Below, piece by piece: positions 34,308 to 42,456 of a stretch of DNA of 64,000 bases; within the stretch, counting starts at the first letter, position 1, and each line of letters begins with the position of its first letter. The notes under the pieces were generated by a model. It made no database searches, had not been told where the DNA came from, and was given only the letters and a program-made list of their open reading frames with translations. Where the stretch lies: contig DDIN01000008.1 in the NCBI GenBank assembly GCA_002338565.1, positions 1,550,403 to 1,614,402 on the forward strand, read 5' to 3'. Source of the stretch: Hyphomonadaceae bacterium UBA1849. Its GTDB lineage: Bacteria; Pseudomonadota; Alphaproteobacteria; Caulobacterales; Hyphomonadaceae. The translations under genes were made by a program, and so were the position numbers.

Positions 34308-34758
34308 TCAGTCTTTGCTTCCATTCTGGCGTGTTGCCGGTCAGGCGGGCAGATCGCCCGTTATCCGTGAAGATCAGCTCTACGATGAGTCGCTGTGACG
34401 GCAGAAGGCTGCCTGCGTTTTCAGGCCATTCAATGACCATGATATCGTCTTCGGCGTCTTCAAACCCTAGTTCGATCAGCTCGTGAGGGCTTTCGATCCG
34501 GTAGAGGTCGAAATGCCAGATCGGCGCAGGGACTGTCTCATAGGTCTGAACGATGGTGTAGGTTGGGCTGGGCACTTCGGTATCAGCGCCCAGTAGCGCC
34601 TGAATCAACCCGCGAGACAGGGTGGTTTTACCCGCTCCAAGGTCGCCAATTAGCGAAATGCAATCACCCGCTCGTAAATTCAATGCGAGCTTTGCCCCCA
34701 AATCGATGGTGGCTTCTTCCCCGGCGAGGGAAATTTCAATATCAGGGTCCTGTCGCAT
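34285..34758 (-). CDS. tsaE: tRNA t6A biosynthesis ATPase TsaE
   Basis: TsaE is the small P-loop ATPase that works with TsaB and TsaD to make N6-threonylcarbamoyladenosine at position 37 of ANN-decoding tRNAs. The motif GDLGAGKTT (residues 38-46), VPSPTYTIVQTYE, and HFDLYRIESPHELIELGFED are characteristic. Length is 157 residues, normal. It is the first gene of the minus-strand run through trxA and is divergent from the ferredoxin reductase gene over a 93-bp gap. Confidence 0.93.
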   Translation of the reverse strand: MRQDPDIEISLAGEEATIDLGAKLALNLRAGDCISLIGDLGAGKTTLSRGLIQALLGADTEVPSPTYTIVQTYETVPAPIWHFDLYRIESPHELIELGFEDAEDDIMVIEWPENAGSLLPSQRLIVELIFTDNGRSARLTGNTPEWKQRLNDIFNRS

Positions 34759-34851
34759 CTGATCTGATTAGGGTGAAGATAAAAGGCAATCAAGCACTTG
34801 CAAAAAAATGACGCAGGCGTCATAAATCGCGGTGAAGTATAGGGTTGGAAA

Positions 34852-36099
34852 ATGTCTGCGGATCAAAAGATCGTCATTATTGGCGCTGGACAGGCTGGTG
34901 GTCAGGCTGCTGCCTCGCTGCGTCAGGCCGGTTTTGAGGGTATGATCACCATGGTTGGTGACGAGCCTGCGCCGCCATATCAGCGTCCGCCGCTGTCCAA
35001 AGCCTATCTGAAAGGCAAGCTCGACCGCGAACGTCTCTTCCTGAAACCGCTCCAATTCTATGAAGACAGCAATATCACGCTGAAGACCGGCGTCAGCGCG
35101 CAAAAGCTTGATCGCGCCGCAAAGACGGTCGCGTTGAGCGATGGTGAGACACTCGACTATGACACGCTGATCATCGCGACAGGGTCTCGCCCGCGTGCGC
35201 TTCCTCTGCCGGGTGCGGAATCCTCGAACGTGTTCGACCTGCGTACGCTTTCAGACATTGATGTGCTCAAGCCGAATGTTCAGGAAGGTCGCCGCCTTCT
35301 GATCGTTGGCGCAGGGTATATCGGCCTCGAAGCCGCTGCGGCAGCTTGTGAACTTGGTCTGGAAGTCACTGTGCTTGAGATGGCGGACCGCGTTCTGGCG
35401 CGTGTTACCTCGCCGGTCATGTCTGAGTTTTACCAGAAACTGCACGAAACTCACGGCGTGACGATCAAGACGGGCGCTATGCTCGCTGAACTGCAAACGC
35501 AGGACGGGGCGGTTACGGCCGGTGTTCTGAAATCCGGTGACGTGATTCCATGTGATCTGGTGCTCGTTGGCATCGGCATTCTGCCGAATGAAGAAATTGC
35601 CTCTGAAGCCGGTATTGCCTGCAAGAATGGTATTCTGGTCGACCGCGATGCACGCACGAATGACCCGAGTGTTTACGCGATTGGCGACTGCGCGCACCGT
35701 CCACTGGTCCATTACGGTCGCGACGGACGCCTTGAGAGCGTTCACAACGCGATCGAGCAGGGCAAGATCGTCGCGGCGCATATTATGGCCGCCAAGCGTC
35801 CGGTTGAAGACGTTCCATGGTTCTGGTCTGACCAGTATGACGTGAAGCTGCAGATTGCAGGTCTGTCTCAGGACTATGACGAAGCCGTTGTTCGCGGCGA
35901 ACCAACTACAAACAGTTTCGCAGTGTTCTATTTCCGCTCAGGACGGCTGATCTCTGTGGATGCTGTTAACGCTCCGGCAGAGTTTCTGACGGCAAAGAGG
36001 CTGATCGCCGCGAATGCTGACATCTCACCGGAACTGGTTGTTGATCAGAAAAAAACAATGAAGGACATTCTGGCTGAAGCCATGGCTGGCCAGAAATAG
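34852..36099 (+). CDS. FAD-dependent ferredoxin reductase (rhodocoxin/putidaredoxin reductase type)
   Basis: This 415-residue flavoprotein belongs to the pyridine-nucleotide disulfide oxidoreductase fold used to reduce [2Fe-2S] ferredoxins. FAD motif IIGAGQAGGQAAASLR (about residues 8-23), PYQRPPLSKAYLKG, ATGSRPRALPLPGA, NAD motif IVGAGYIGLEAAAAACELG and YAIGDCAHRP are all in place. It precedes a ferredoxin gene by 14 bases. The pair would normally serve a cytochrome P450 or Rieske oxygenase, but none lies in this window. Confidence 0.9.
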   Translation: MSADQKIVIIGAGQAGGQAAASLRQAGFEGMITMVGDEPAPPYQRPPLSKAYLKGKLDRERLFLKPLQFYEDSNITLKTGVSAQKLDRAAKTVALSDGETLDYDTLIIATGSRPRALPLPGAESSNVFDLRTLSDIDVLKPNVQEGRRLLIVGAGYIGLEAAAAACELGLEVTVLEMADRVLARVTSPVMSEFYQKLHETHGVTIKTGAMLAELQTQDGAVTAGVLKSGDVIPCDLVLVGIGILPNEEIASEAGIACKNGILVDRDARTNDPSVYAIGDCAHRPLVHYGRDGRLESVHNAIEQGKIVAAHIMAAKRPVEDVPWFWSDQYDVKLQIAGLSQDYDEAVVRGEPTTNSFAVFYFRSGRLISVDAVNAPAEFLTAKRLIAANADISPELVVDQKKTMKDILAEAMAGQK

Positions 36100-36113
36100 A
36101 GGAGCAAACCCCA

Positions 36114-36434
36114 ATGGTAAAAATCATCTATGCCGACCACTCAGGTACTGAGCGCGAAGTTGACGCCAATGTTGGCGAGAGTGTGATGGAAGCGGCAGTA
36201 CGCAACAATATTCCAGGCATTGATGCTGACTGTGGCGGCGCGTGCGCGTGCGCGACATGCCATGTCTATGTGGACCCTGAATTTCTGCCAAAAACCGGCG
36301 AGCAGGAAGCTATGGAACAATCCATGCTCGATTTCGCTGACGGCGTTCAGGAAAATTCCCGCCTTTCTTGTCAGATCTCTGTAAGTGCTGAGCTGGAAGG
36401 TATGAAGGTCACGACCCCGGAAAGCCAGCACTAG
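36114..36434 (+). CDS. Adrenodoxin-type [2Fe-2S] ferredoxin
   Basis: This 106-residue ferredoxin has the C-x5-C-x2-C-x36-C pattern of the adrenodoxin/putidaredoxin class (C40, C46, C49, C86), seen as DADCGGACACATCHVYVD and RLSCQIS. It receives electrons from the reductase just upstream; an AGAGGAG site lies nine bases before its ATG. Proteins of this class serve P450s or, in the Isc system, Fe-S assembly. The pairing with a reductase suggests the first, without proof. Confidence 0.93.
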   Translation: MVKIIYADHSGTEREVDANVGESVMEAAVRNNIPGIDADCGGACACATCHVYVDPEFLPKTGEQEAMEQSMLDFADGVQENSRLSCQISVSAELEGMKVTTPESQH

Positions 36435-36462
36435 GCTGTTTGCTCACAGGTTTTTTATGTAC

Positions 36463-36491
36463 GCCGCCGGACAGGCTTGTTGACCGGCGGC
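36463..36491. repeat. Hairpin after the ferredoxin gene
   Basis: GCCGCCGG (36463-36470) and CCGGCGGC (36484-36491) form a perfect eight-base-pair GC stem with a 13-base loop, between the ferredoxin stop (36434) and the LacI-type gene (36565). It has no T run, so termination is possible but not proven. Confidence 0.45.
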
Positions 36492-36564
36492 TATACGCTG
36501 TGCAGTAAGGATTGGCGTGTTGTCGAGGGGCGGGTATCAGCGACGACATGGCCAGGGGGAGAGC

Positions 36565-37614
36565 GTGCCTAAACGACGCGCCATAACAATCAAAGACGTA
36601 GCCGATCTGGCTGGCGTTTCACAGATGACGGTTTCGCGTGTGCTGAACCTGTCAGCCTCTGTGAAGCCGGACACCCGCGAGCGTGTTCAGGCCGCGATTG
36701 CCGAACTGAATTACCGCCCGAACCCGATGGCGCGAAGCCTTGCGCGCGGTCAGTCGCTCTTGCTCGGGCTTTTGTATCACAATACCAGCTCCGCTTATCT
36801 GAGCCAGCTTCTGGTCTCGGCGCTGCGTACAAGCCGCCAGCTGGGGCATCACCTCGTCGTGGAAGACATTGACGAGCTACCGGACGGCACGTTTGACGGT
36901 GAAACGACGACCACCCGCCTGAATGTGCTCTCTCTGGATGGCCTGATCGTGCCGCCGCTGCAAACGCAGCAGGCAGGGCTGATTGATCACCTCTCCAAAT
37001 TGAATACCAAGCTCGTCATGCTGGGCGCTATGGATGGCAGCCCTGACATCAGCCGGGTCAGTTTTGATGACCGCGGCGGTGCGCGGGCGATGACGCGCTA
37101 TTTGATCGAGGAAGGCCATAAGCGGATCGGATTTATGTCTGGTCCTGCCTCATGCCCGGCGAGCCGTGCGCGTAAAATGGGGTTTGATCTGGCCCTGACC
37201 GATCATGATTTACCGCTCATGCCCGAGCTGTACATTGAAGGCGATTATTCGCTGCTGTCAGGTGCGCGGCTGGCAAATAATCTTCTCGAGCTTGATGATC
37301 CGCCAACTGCAATCTTTTGCGCCAATGACGACATGGCGACTGGCGTTATGGCGACCGCAAACCGGCGCGGACTGGTTGTGCCCGATGATCTGTCGGTCAC
37401 AGGCTTTGATGATTCTGAAATATCATGGATTGCGTTTCCGGGCCTGACCACGGTGCGTCAGCCGATTTCACTCATGGCCAATCTTGCGGTAAAGCTGATC
37501 TCTAATGTTGAAATCCGCGAAGATGATCCGGCTGTCCGGTTCCTGTCAGATAAGCACTTGCAGGTTCAGACAATCGAAATTGTCGAGCGTAGTACGGTGG
37601 CACCTCCGAAATGA
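36565..37614 (+). CDS. LacI-family transcription regulator
   Basis: This 349-residue regulator has an N-terminal LacI helix-turn-helix (TIKDVADLAGVSQMTVSRVL, residues 8-27) and hinge RPNPMARSLARG. A periplasmic-binding-protein-like sensor domain follows, with ITRVSFDDRGG-type signature seen as SRVSFDDRGGARAMTRYLIE, then AIFCANDDMATGVM and VTGFDDSE. I chose GTG 36565, which follows AGGGGGAG; a longer frame from 36517 lacks such a site. The effector is probably a sugar or nucleoside, unknown. Its stop codon overlaps the start of the Kazal lipoprotein gene. Confidence 0.92.
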   Translation: MPKRRAITIKDVADLAGVSQMTVSRVLNLSASVKPDTRERVQAAIAELNYRPNPMARSLARGQSLLLGLLYHNTSSAYLSQLLVSALRTSRQLGHHLVVEDIDELPDGTFDGETTTTRLNVLSLDGLIVPPLQTQQAGLIDHLSKLNTKLVMLGAMDGSPDISRVSFDDRGGARAMTRYLIEEGHKRIGFMSGPASCPASRARKMGFDLALTDHDLPLMPELYIEGDYSLLSGARLANNLLELDDPPTAIFCANDDMATGVMATANRRGLVVPDDLSVTGFDDSEISWIAFPGLTTVRQPISLMANLAVKLISNVEIREDDPAVRFLSDKHLQVQTIEIVERSTVAPPK

Positions 37615-37949
37615 CTTTTCTCCGCACATTCTCGCTTTCTCTGTTCGCTCTGCTTCTGGTCGGTTGCGCGACTGAGCCAGCGCCTCCTGCTGGTCCGGGC
37701 CCGGGCGAGACGGGCGGTATTTGCGGCGGGATCGCAGGCTTCCAATGCGCCTCCGCCACCGATTACTGCGCAATGGAGGCAAATACCTGCATGGCTATTG
37801 CAGACGCAGCGGGCACATGCACACCGCGTCCGGAAATCTGCACTATGGAATATGCGCCTGTGTGCGGTTGTGACGGACGCACTTATTCCAACGCTTGCGG
37901 CGCGGCGGCGGCCGGTGTGAGCGTCGCGTCTCAGGGCGCTTGCGAATAG
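37611..37949 (+). CDS. Kazal-domain lipoprotein
   Basis: This 112-residue lipoprotein has the lipobox LLLVGC (C19) and a C-terminal Kazal-type serine protease inhibitor domain: CTMEYAPVCGCDGRTYSNAC followed by GVSVASQGAC. Before it come a Pro/Gly linker and a further Cys-rich stretch with six cysteines. Kazal domains block serine proteases by a substrate-like loop; here the reactive loop would be near CTMEYAPVC. The gene's ATG overlaps the LacI stop (ATGA), so translation is probably coupled. The target protease is unknown. Confidence 0.85.
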   Translation: MTFLRTFSLSLFALLLVGCATEPAPPAGPGPGETGGICGGIAGFQCASATDYCAMEANTCMAIADAAGTCTPRPEICTMEYAPVCGCDGRTYSNACGAAAAGVSVASQGACE

Positions 37950-37956
37950 AGACTGC

Positions 37957-37980
37957 CAGTCGCGCCACTTCCTGCGACTG
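37957..37980. repeat. Hairpin after the Kazal gene
   Basis: CAGTCGC (37957-37963) and GCGACTG (37974-37980) form a seven-base-pair stem with a ten-base loop just after the Kazal stop. No strong T run follows; it may be a weak terminator. Confidence 0.4.
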
Positions 37981-38011
37981 AATATGTTTACCTACCCGTA
38001 TAAAAACTAAG

Positions 38012-38033
38012 TCTGGCGCTTCAACGCGCCAGA
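38012..38033. promoter_or_regulatory. Inverted repeat before the MFS gene
   Basis: TCTGGCGC and GCGCCAGA are perfect eight-base arms with a six-base spacer, 80 bp before the MFS transporter start. The spacing suits either a terminator hairpin or a LacI-type operator; the regulator gene lies just upstream. Confidence 0.4.
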
Positions 38034-38112
38034 TGATTACCTGTGGGTACATAAATGAGGACCGGCGCCGGGGCTGAACGGCAGACCTTGTCCCATTCGA
38101 GGGAGTGAAAAA

Positions 38113-39609
38113 ATGGCAAGTCTGGCAACGCCTGGAGACGCGGTGGCGTCTGATATCAATGAAGGGTATGGATCGCGCGGTTATCGCGCCTATGTGCTCG
38201 GATCCCTTCTTCTCGTTTATATTTTCAACTTCATTGATCGCGCCATTCTGGCGGTTCTGAACGACCCGATCAAAATCTCGCTCGGGCTTGAAGACTGGCA
38301 TATGGGCATGATTGGCGGCACGGCGTTTGCGCTGTTCTACGTCACGCTCGGTATTCCGATTGCCCGCATATCCGAGACGCGTAGCCGCAAATGGATCATC
38401 CTCGCCGCGCTGACGCTTTGGAGCCTGATGACGGTCTTTTGCGGCTTTGCGACAAGCTTCCTGATGCTCTTCCTTCTGCGTGTCGGTGTTGGCATTGGTG
38501 AGGCCGGATGCACGCCGCCCGCCCAGTCCATGATTGCTGACTATTTCAAGCCGTCCAGCCGCGCGACTGCGGTGTCGATTTACGCTCTGGGCGTGCCTCT
38601 GGGCGCTATGTTCGCGGGCGTCGCCGGTGGTCCGATCAACGACTATGTGACGGGCGAGAATGTCTATAATCTTATGGCGTCTATGGGGTTGGAAGAGCTT
38701 GCTGTCAGCCTGAATGTGATTGCCCTTGAAGGGTGGCGGATCGCGTTCGCGGCCGTTGGATTGCCGGGGCTTCTGCTTGGTTTTGTTCTGATCTTTACCC
38801 TGAAAGAGCCGCCGCGCGGGTATACCGATCCGGTGTCGGCGCAGACCACAGAAACGGCAAAGCTCTCTGAAGTGTTGCGCATTCTCAAAAGCAAGCCGGC
38901 TTATATTCATGTGGTTCTTGGAGCGGCCATCGCGTCCTTTGTCGGCTATGGCATTGGGCATTTTGTAACGGCATTCCTGCGCCGCGTGCATGGCCTCTCG
39001 CTTACCGAAGCGGCGATTTATTATAGCCTCGTCATGGGCCTGTTTGCAGCGATTGGCGTGTTCTCGTCGGGCTGGATTTCCGACAGGATTTCAAAGCGAC
39101 ATCCGAACGCGCTGTCCTGGCTGCCAGCACTCGGCATGTCGATCTCTGTACCGCTGTACGTGATCGGCTTCCTCGTGCCGGAGCTGTTCATTGCGCTCAT
39201 CCCGCTCTGCGCGGCGGCGCTGCTCCACTATTTCTATCTGGGGCCGATGTATGCGGTGTTTGGCGGTGTGGTAGATAGCCGTATGCGGGCGACCTCAGTT
39301 GCGGTTGCTCTGTTCGTGGTAAACCTTGTGGGGCTGGCCCTCGGTCCGCCAGCGTCAGGCATTCTGTCTACGACCTTGAAGGGGCTGATGCTCTCGACCT
39401 CTGACCTCGGGCTTTCACTTGAAGTGTGCACGGCGGCGGTAAACCTCACCGAAGCGCAGGCTGCAATGTGCGAGCGTACAGATGCCAAAGGGCTGCAATA
39501 TGCCATCGTGATTTTTGCCTGCCTCTATCTTTGGGCATCGGTGCATTACCTGCTCGCAGGGCGCACGCTGCAGCGGGATATGCTCTCCATGCCGAACAAT
39601 AAAGACTGA
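38113..39609 (+). CDS. MFS transporter
   Basis: This 498-residue inner-membrane transporter of the major facilitator superfamily has about 12 hydrophobic helices. The start region GYRAYVLGSLLLVYIFNFID and the loop ISETRSRKWIILAALTLWSL (MFS motif between helices 2 and 3) are visible, as are GVGIGEAGCTPPAQSMIADYF and GWISDRISKRHP. This pattern is close to the spinster-like subgroup common in sphingomonads and Hyphomonadaceae. ATG 38113 has GAGGGAG upstream. The substrate is unknown; a LacI regulator upstream and an esterase downstream suggest uptake of a carbon source. Confidence 0.9.
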   Translation: MASLATPGDAVASDINEGYGSRGYRAYVLGSLLLVYIFNFIDRAILAVLNDPIKISLGLEDWHMGMIGGTAFALFYVTLGIPIARISETRSRKWIILAALTLWSLMTVFCGFATSFLMLFLLRVGVGIGEAGCTPPAQSMIADYFKPSSRATAVSIYALGVPLGAMFAGVAGGPINDYVTGENVYNLMASMGLEELAVSLNVIALEGWRIAFAAVGLPGLLLGFVLIFTLKEPPRGYTDPVSAQTTETAKLSEVLRILKSKPAYIHVVLGAAIASFVGYGIGHFVTAFLRRVHGLSLTEAAIYYSLVMGLFAAIGVFSSGWISDRISKRHPNALSWLPALGMSISVPLYVIGFLVPELFIALIPLCAAALLHYFYLGPMYAVFGGVVDSRMRATSVAVALFVVNLVGLALGPPASGILSTTLKGLMLSTSDLGLSLEVCTAAVNLTEAQAAMCERTDAKGLQYAIVIFACLYLWASVHYLLAGRTLQRDMLSMPNNKD

Positions 39610-39617
39610 CGGATATG

Positions 39618-39646
39618 AAAAAGGCGGCCCGCAAGAGCCGCCTTTT
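39618..39646. terminator. Bidirectional Rho-independent terminator
   Basis: AAAAAGGCGGC, an eight-base loop, GCCGCCTTTT lies between the convergent MFS gene (ends 39609) and the carboxylesterase gene (ends 39666). The A run and T run let it work for both. Confidence 0.88.
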
Positions 39647-39665
39647 ATATGAAGATCAGGACTGA

Positions 39666-41291
39666 CTACCGGTCGTATCGGTAGATCACCTTCATCTCGT
39701 CCCAGAAGTAGTTTTCATCGACTTCTGATTCCATGTTGAAGCGCATAGCTGGCGTCTGATTTATCGATACTGAAGGCCAGTAAGGCAGGCCCCGCGCATT
39801 CGGGTCGCCATGACGGGCAAAGGAAATCCATGCTTCGCTCACCTGATCTGCGACCGGTTGAGCCGCTGCCGGATCGCCGACCATGGATTCAGAATTTCCA
39901 AGCGTATCGAAGGCGAATGGAATTTCGAGCGCATGCGGTGCACCGAACACGCCGCCAGCAACCGGTGTTTCCCAATCAAACTGATAAACCCAGATAGGAG
40001 CAGCGCCATCCTGCGCAGCGCGTAGGCGTGCCTGACGATAGGCATTGCCCGAATAGCGAAGGTCTGAAGCAATCGCGACCATGAGATCGGCGTCTGTATA
40101 GTCCGGATAAATCTCGCGATACCCGGCCACGAACTCGTTGAATTCGTCCTCAGTCGCATAGGCGCCGATCAGACCCTCAGCATTTGCATAGTCGAGCGTT
40201 GGCATATTGCCGGGGCGCACCAGCCAGAGGGAGAGTTCATCCCTGTTGGAGCCCACGAGCATTGGAACAGATTGGCTCGGTTCGTTTTCTTCCGCTTCAA
40301 ACGGGTGATGCGGTAGAGAATTTCCATCACGCACCGGGCTCCAGAAGAGCGATGTTGTTTGCTCGCCTGCTGCTGTGCGGAGTGCTTCCCTGAATGTCTC
40401 TGCAGGCACATCATGCAGCGCATCCAGATTGTCAGGTGAAATGCCCAGAATGTTGAGGAAGCGCAGAGTGTGTTCAGTTGCCTCTTCCGGTTCGCGAAAC
40501 CGTAGGTGCGAGCCTGATTGTACAATAGCGCGATGGAACAGGCCTTCCGCACGTGGCATGGCGAGCATGGTTGAGACTTTACGGCCGCCACCGGACTCAC
40601 CGAAGATGGTCACATTGTCCGGATTGCCGCCAAACTGTTCGATATTGTCGCGAACCCACTCCAGCGCCATGACCATATCGAGGCTGCCGACATTGCCGCT
40701 ATCTGCATAGGCCGGATCATCTGTCAGTCCCGCCAGATAGAGATGGCCAAATGCGTTGAGGCGGTGGTTGATTGTGACGACAACCACATCGCCGCGCGTG
40801 GCGAGGTTGATACCTTCATAGGCTGCGCTCGATCCGTTGCCGTTCTGGAAGCCGCCGCCATGAAGCCAGACCATGACGGGTCGTTCGTGATCATCAAGCG
40901 CGGGTGTCCAGATGTTCAGGCCGAGCGCATTTTCGCTCATGCCCGGCGTAGGATCCGGTGCCCATGAGCGGAAGAGACCATTATTGTTACCGAGCTGAAC
41001 AATGCTGTCCGGGAAGTCTACAGTGTCGCGTACGCCATCCCATGGTTCGGGTGGATTTGCAGGCTGGAAACGGGTGTCGCGCGTGTCTGCGCCGTAAGGA
41101 ATGCCGCGAAAGACATTAATGCCTTCCTCTACCGTGCCGCGCACCGCGCCATATTGCGTCGCCGCAACAGGGCGTTCAGCCGGCATGGATGTTTCGGCTG
41201 GAGCGGCCTCCTGGGCTGACAGGCTGGCGGGGGCGCAGGCTGCGCCGATGAGGCAGGCAAAGGCGATGCCCGATCTCAAAGCTGATTTCAT
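39666..41291 (-). CDS. Carboxylesterase type B
   Basis: This 541-residue secreted alpha/beta-hydrolase has a signal peptide (MKSALRSGIAFACLIGAACA, probably cut after LSA). The oxyanion motif HGGG (144-147), the nucleophile elbow FGESGGGRK (S233), and the catalytic His region APHALEIPFAF are visible. The elbow is GESGG instead of the commoner GESAG. VRGTVEEGINVFRGIPYG is the type B N-terminal signature. It would hydrolyse carboxylic esters in the periplasm. The start has GGGAGG seven bases upstream. It is convergent with the MFS gene and divergent from the coiled-coil gene. Confidence 0.9.
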   Translation of the reverse strand: MKSALRSGIAFACLIGAACAPASLSAQEAAPAETSMPAERPVAATQYGAVRGTVEEGINVFRGIPYGADTRDTRFQPANPPEPWDGVRDTVDFPDSIVQLGNNNGLFRSWAPDPTPGMSENALGLNIWTPALDDHERPVMVWLHGGGFQNGNGSSAAYEGINLATRGDVVVVTINHRLNAFGHLYLAGLTDDPAYADSGNVGSLDMVMALEWVRDNIEQFGGNPDNVTIFGESGGGRKVSTMLAMPRAEGLFHRAIVQSGSHLRFREPEEATEHTLRFLNILGISPDNLDALHDVPAETFREALRTAAGEQTTSLFWSPVRDGNSLPHHPFEAEENEPSQSVPMLVGSNRDELSLWLVRPGNMPTLDYANAEGLIGAYATEDEFNEFVAGYREIYPDYTDADLMVAIASDLRYSGNAYRQARLRAAQDGAAPIWVYQFDWETPVAGGVFGAPHALEIPFAFDTLGNSESMVGDPAAAQPVADQVSEAWISFARHGDPNARGLPYWPSVSINQTPAMRFNMESEVDENYFWDEMKVIYRYDR

Positions 41292-41360
41292 GGATATGTC
41301 CTCCCGTTATTATTGGTGGGAGTGTCAGTGTAGCTGACTATTTTGTCCAGCGTCTTCGGT

Positions 41361-41400
41361 GCAATCTCACGTATAATTTTACGCAAACTTGTGAGATTGC
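41361..41400. promoter_or_regulatory. 10-bp inverted repeat with 20-bp spacer
   Basis: GCAATCTCAC (41361-41370) and GTGAGATTGC (41391-41400) are perfect ten-base arms around an AT-rich 20-bp spacer that looks like promoter DNA (GTATAATTTTACG). Arm centres are 30 bp apart, close to three helical turns. It sits between the carboxylesterase gene and the coiled-coil gene. Confidence 0.5.
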
Positions 41401-41426
41401 GCAGGGTGGGCCTTAACAGGCTCTGA

Positions 41427-41465
41427 TTTATGGTCGGACCATTGTCGCAGAATGCGGACCATAAA
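41427..41465. promoter_or_regulatory. ATGGTC/GACCAT half-site cluster
   Basis: TTTATGGTC (41427-41435) and GACCATAAA (41457-41465) are perfect nine-base arms. Inside, ATGGTC-G-GACCAT (41430-41442) is itself a palindrome, so three half-sites lie within 33 bp. The last one touches the AAGGAG site of the gene starting at 41479. This layout suits a repressor site. Confidence 0.45.
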
Positions 41466-41478
41466 AGGAGCTCAGAAA

Positions 41479-42396
41479 ATGAGCCTGACCGTTGACCAGC
41501 TAATGCCGCGCGTATCCTTACGGAGTGATGCCGAAACAGCTCGCGTGCGCAGTGCTGGCGTATCCGCCTACAAGGCGGTCGAGACGGTTTCTTCAGAAAC
41601 AAAACGATCTTCATTCTCTATCGCGCGTGATGAAGTGAATTTTTCGCCTCTGGCTCAAACCGCCGCGGAAAGCGACGCGAAAAAGTCCTCACCAGATGAT
41701 GCCCGTATCGAGGCGCTCTCGCGAGAGAAAGGACGTGCGCGCGAAGCGCTGTTGCGTATCAGGGAAGAAATCAAACTCATGCGAAAGGTCTGGCAATTCC
41801 AGCCTCGCGAAATGGCCAAACAGATTGCGCGCCTCGCTAAAGAGCTGAAAGAGGTTCTGAACGACTATAAAAAGGTCCAGAAGGAACTCGCCGACTTGCA
41901 GGGCAGCGCAGCCGGTGGCGGCATGGTTACGCCTGATGTCGGTAGTCTGGGGGCGTCTATGGCGACTGGAGCGTCTGGCGATGGAGAGGATGCTTCTGAA
42001 GATGAAGCCGCAGCGAACTCTGACATCAATGAGCCAGACGACGTTGATCCTGATGCTGTTGCCGATGCAGACAGTCTACCAGACGCGCGGCGACAGGAAG
42101 CTGTGATGCAGTATGAACGTGTGAGGCTGGATCAGACGCCGGAGGCTATGGAGCTTCGCGGCGATCTTGAGTTCACCAACTTTGCGAAAGGGCTCACGTC
42201 AGAGCTGCGCGATGCGTTTCGGGATGTGAAGCGCTGGGCCATAGGCTTTAAGCAAAATGATAAAGACAGCGAAAAGCTCTACGAGAATACCGACAAGGAG
42301 CTGAAACAGCTGGAGAAAGAGCTCGGCCAGTTTGAGGATGATCTGCGCCGCGCTATGCCGCCCTCCATCTGGGTATCCCAGCCTGTTCAGGCATAA
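41479..42396 (+). CDS. Hypothetical coiled-coil protein
   Basis: This 305-residue protein has no signal peptide and no known domain that I can name. A predicted coiled coil spans about residues 75-140 (REALLRIREEIKLMRKVWQF and KELKEVLNDYKKVQKELADL). An acidic disordered stretch follows (DEAAANSDINEPDDVDPDAV), then a second helical part ending in KELKQLEKELGQFEDDLRRA. The N-terminal DEVNFSPLAQTAAES resembles VEISDAALQAAES in the putative metalloprotease at 18579. ATG 41479 follows AAGGAG. It is preceded by two strong dyads. Confidence 0.65.
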   Translation: MSLTVDQLMPRVSLRSDAETARVRSAGVSAYKAVETVSSETKRSSFSIARDEVNFSPLAQTAAESDAKKSSPDDARIEALSREKGRAREALLRIREEIKLMRKVWQFQPREMAKQIARLAKELKEVLNDYKKVQKELADLQGSAAGGGMVTPDVGSLGASMATGASGDGEDASEDEAAANSDINEPDDVDPDAVADADSLPDARRQEAVMQYERVRLDQTPEAMELRGDLEFTNFAKGLTSELRDAFRDVKRWAIGFKQNDKDSEKLYENTDKELKQLEKELGQFEDDLRRAMPPSIWVSQPVQA

Positions 42397-42456
42397 TTGA
42401 CGGCCTGCCTCAGAAATGGGGTTCAATTGATGCAGCGCACTCGCTAAGAGGCTGAT

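Noticed and set aside
37843..38991. Minus-strand frame of 382 codons opposite the MFS gene
   Set aside because: Shadow frame; Arg/His-rich, and it crosses the Kazal gene end and two hairpins.
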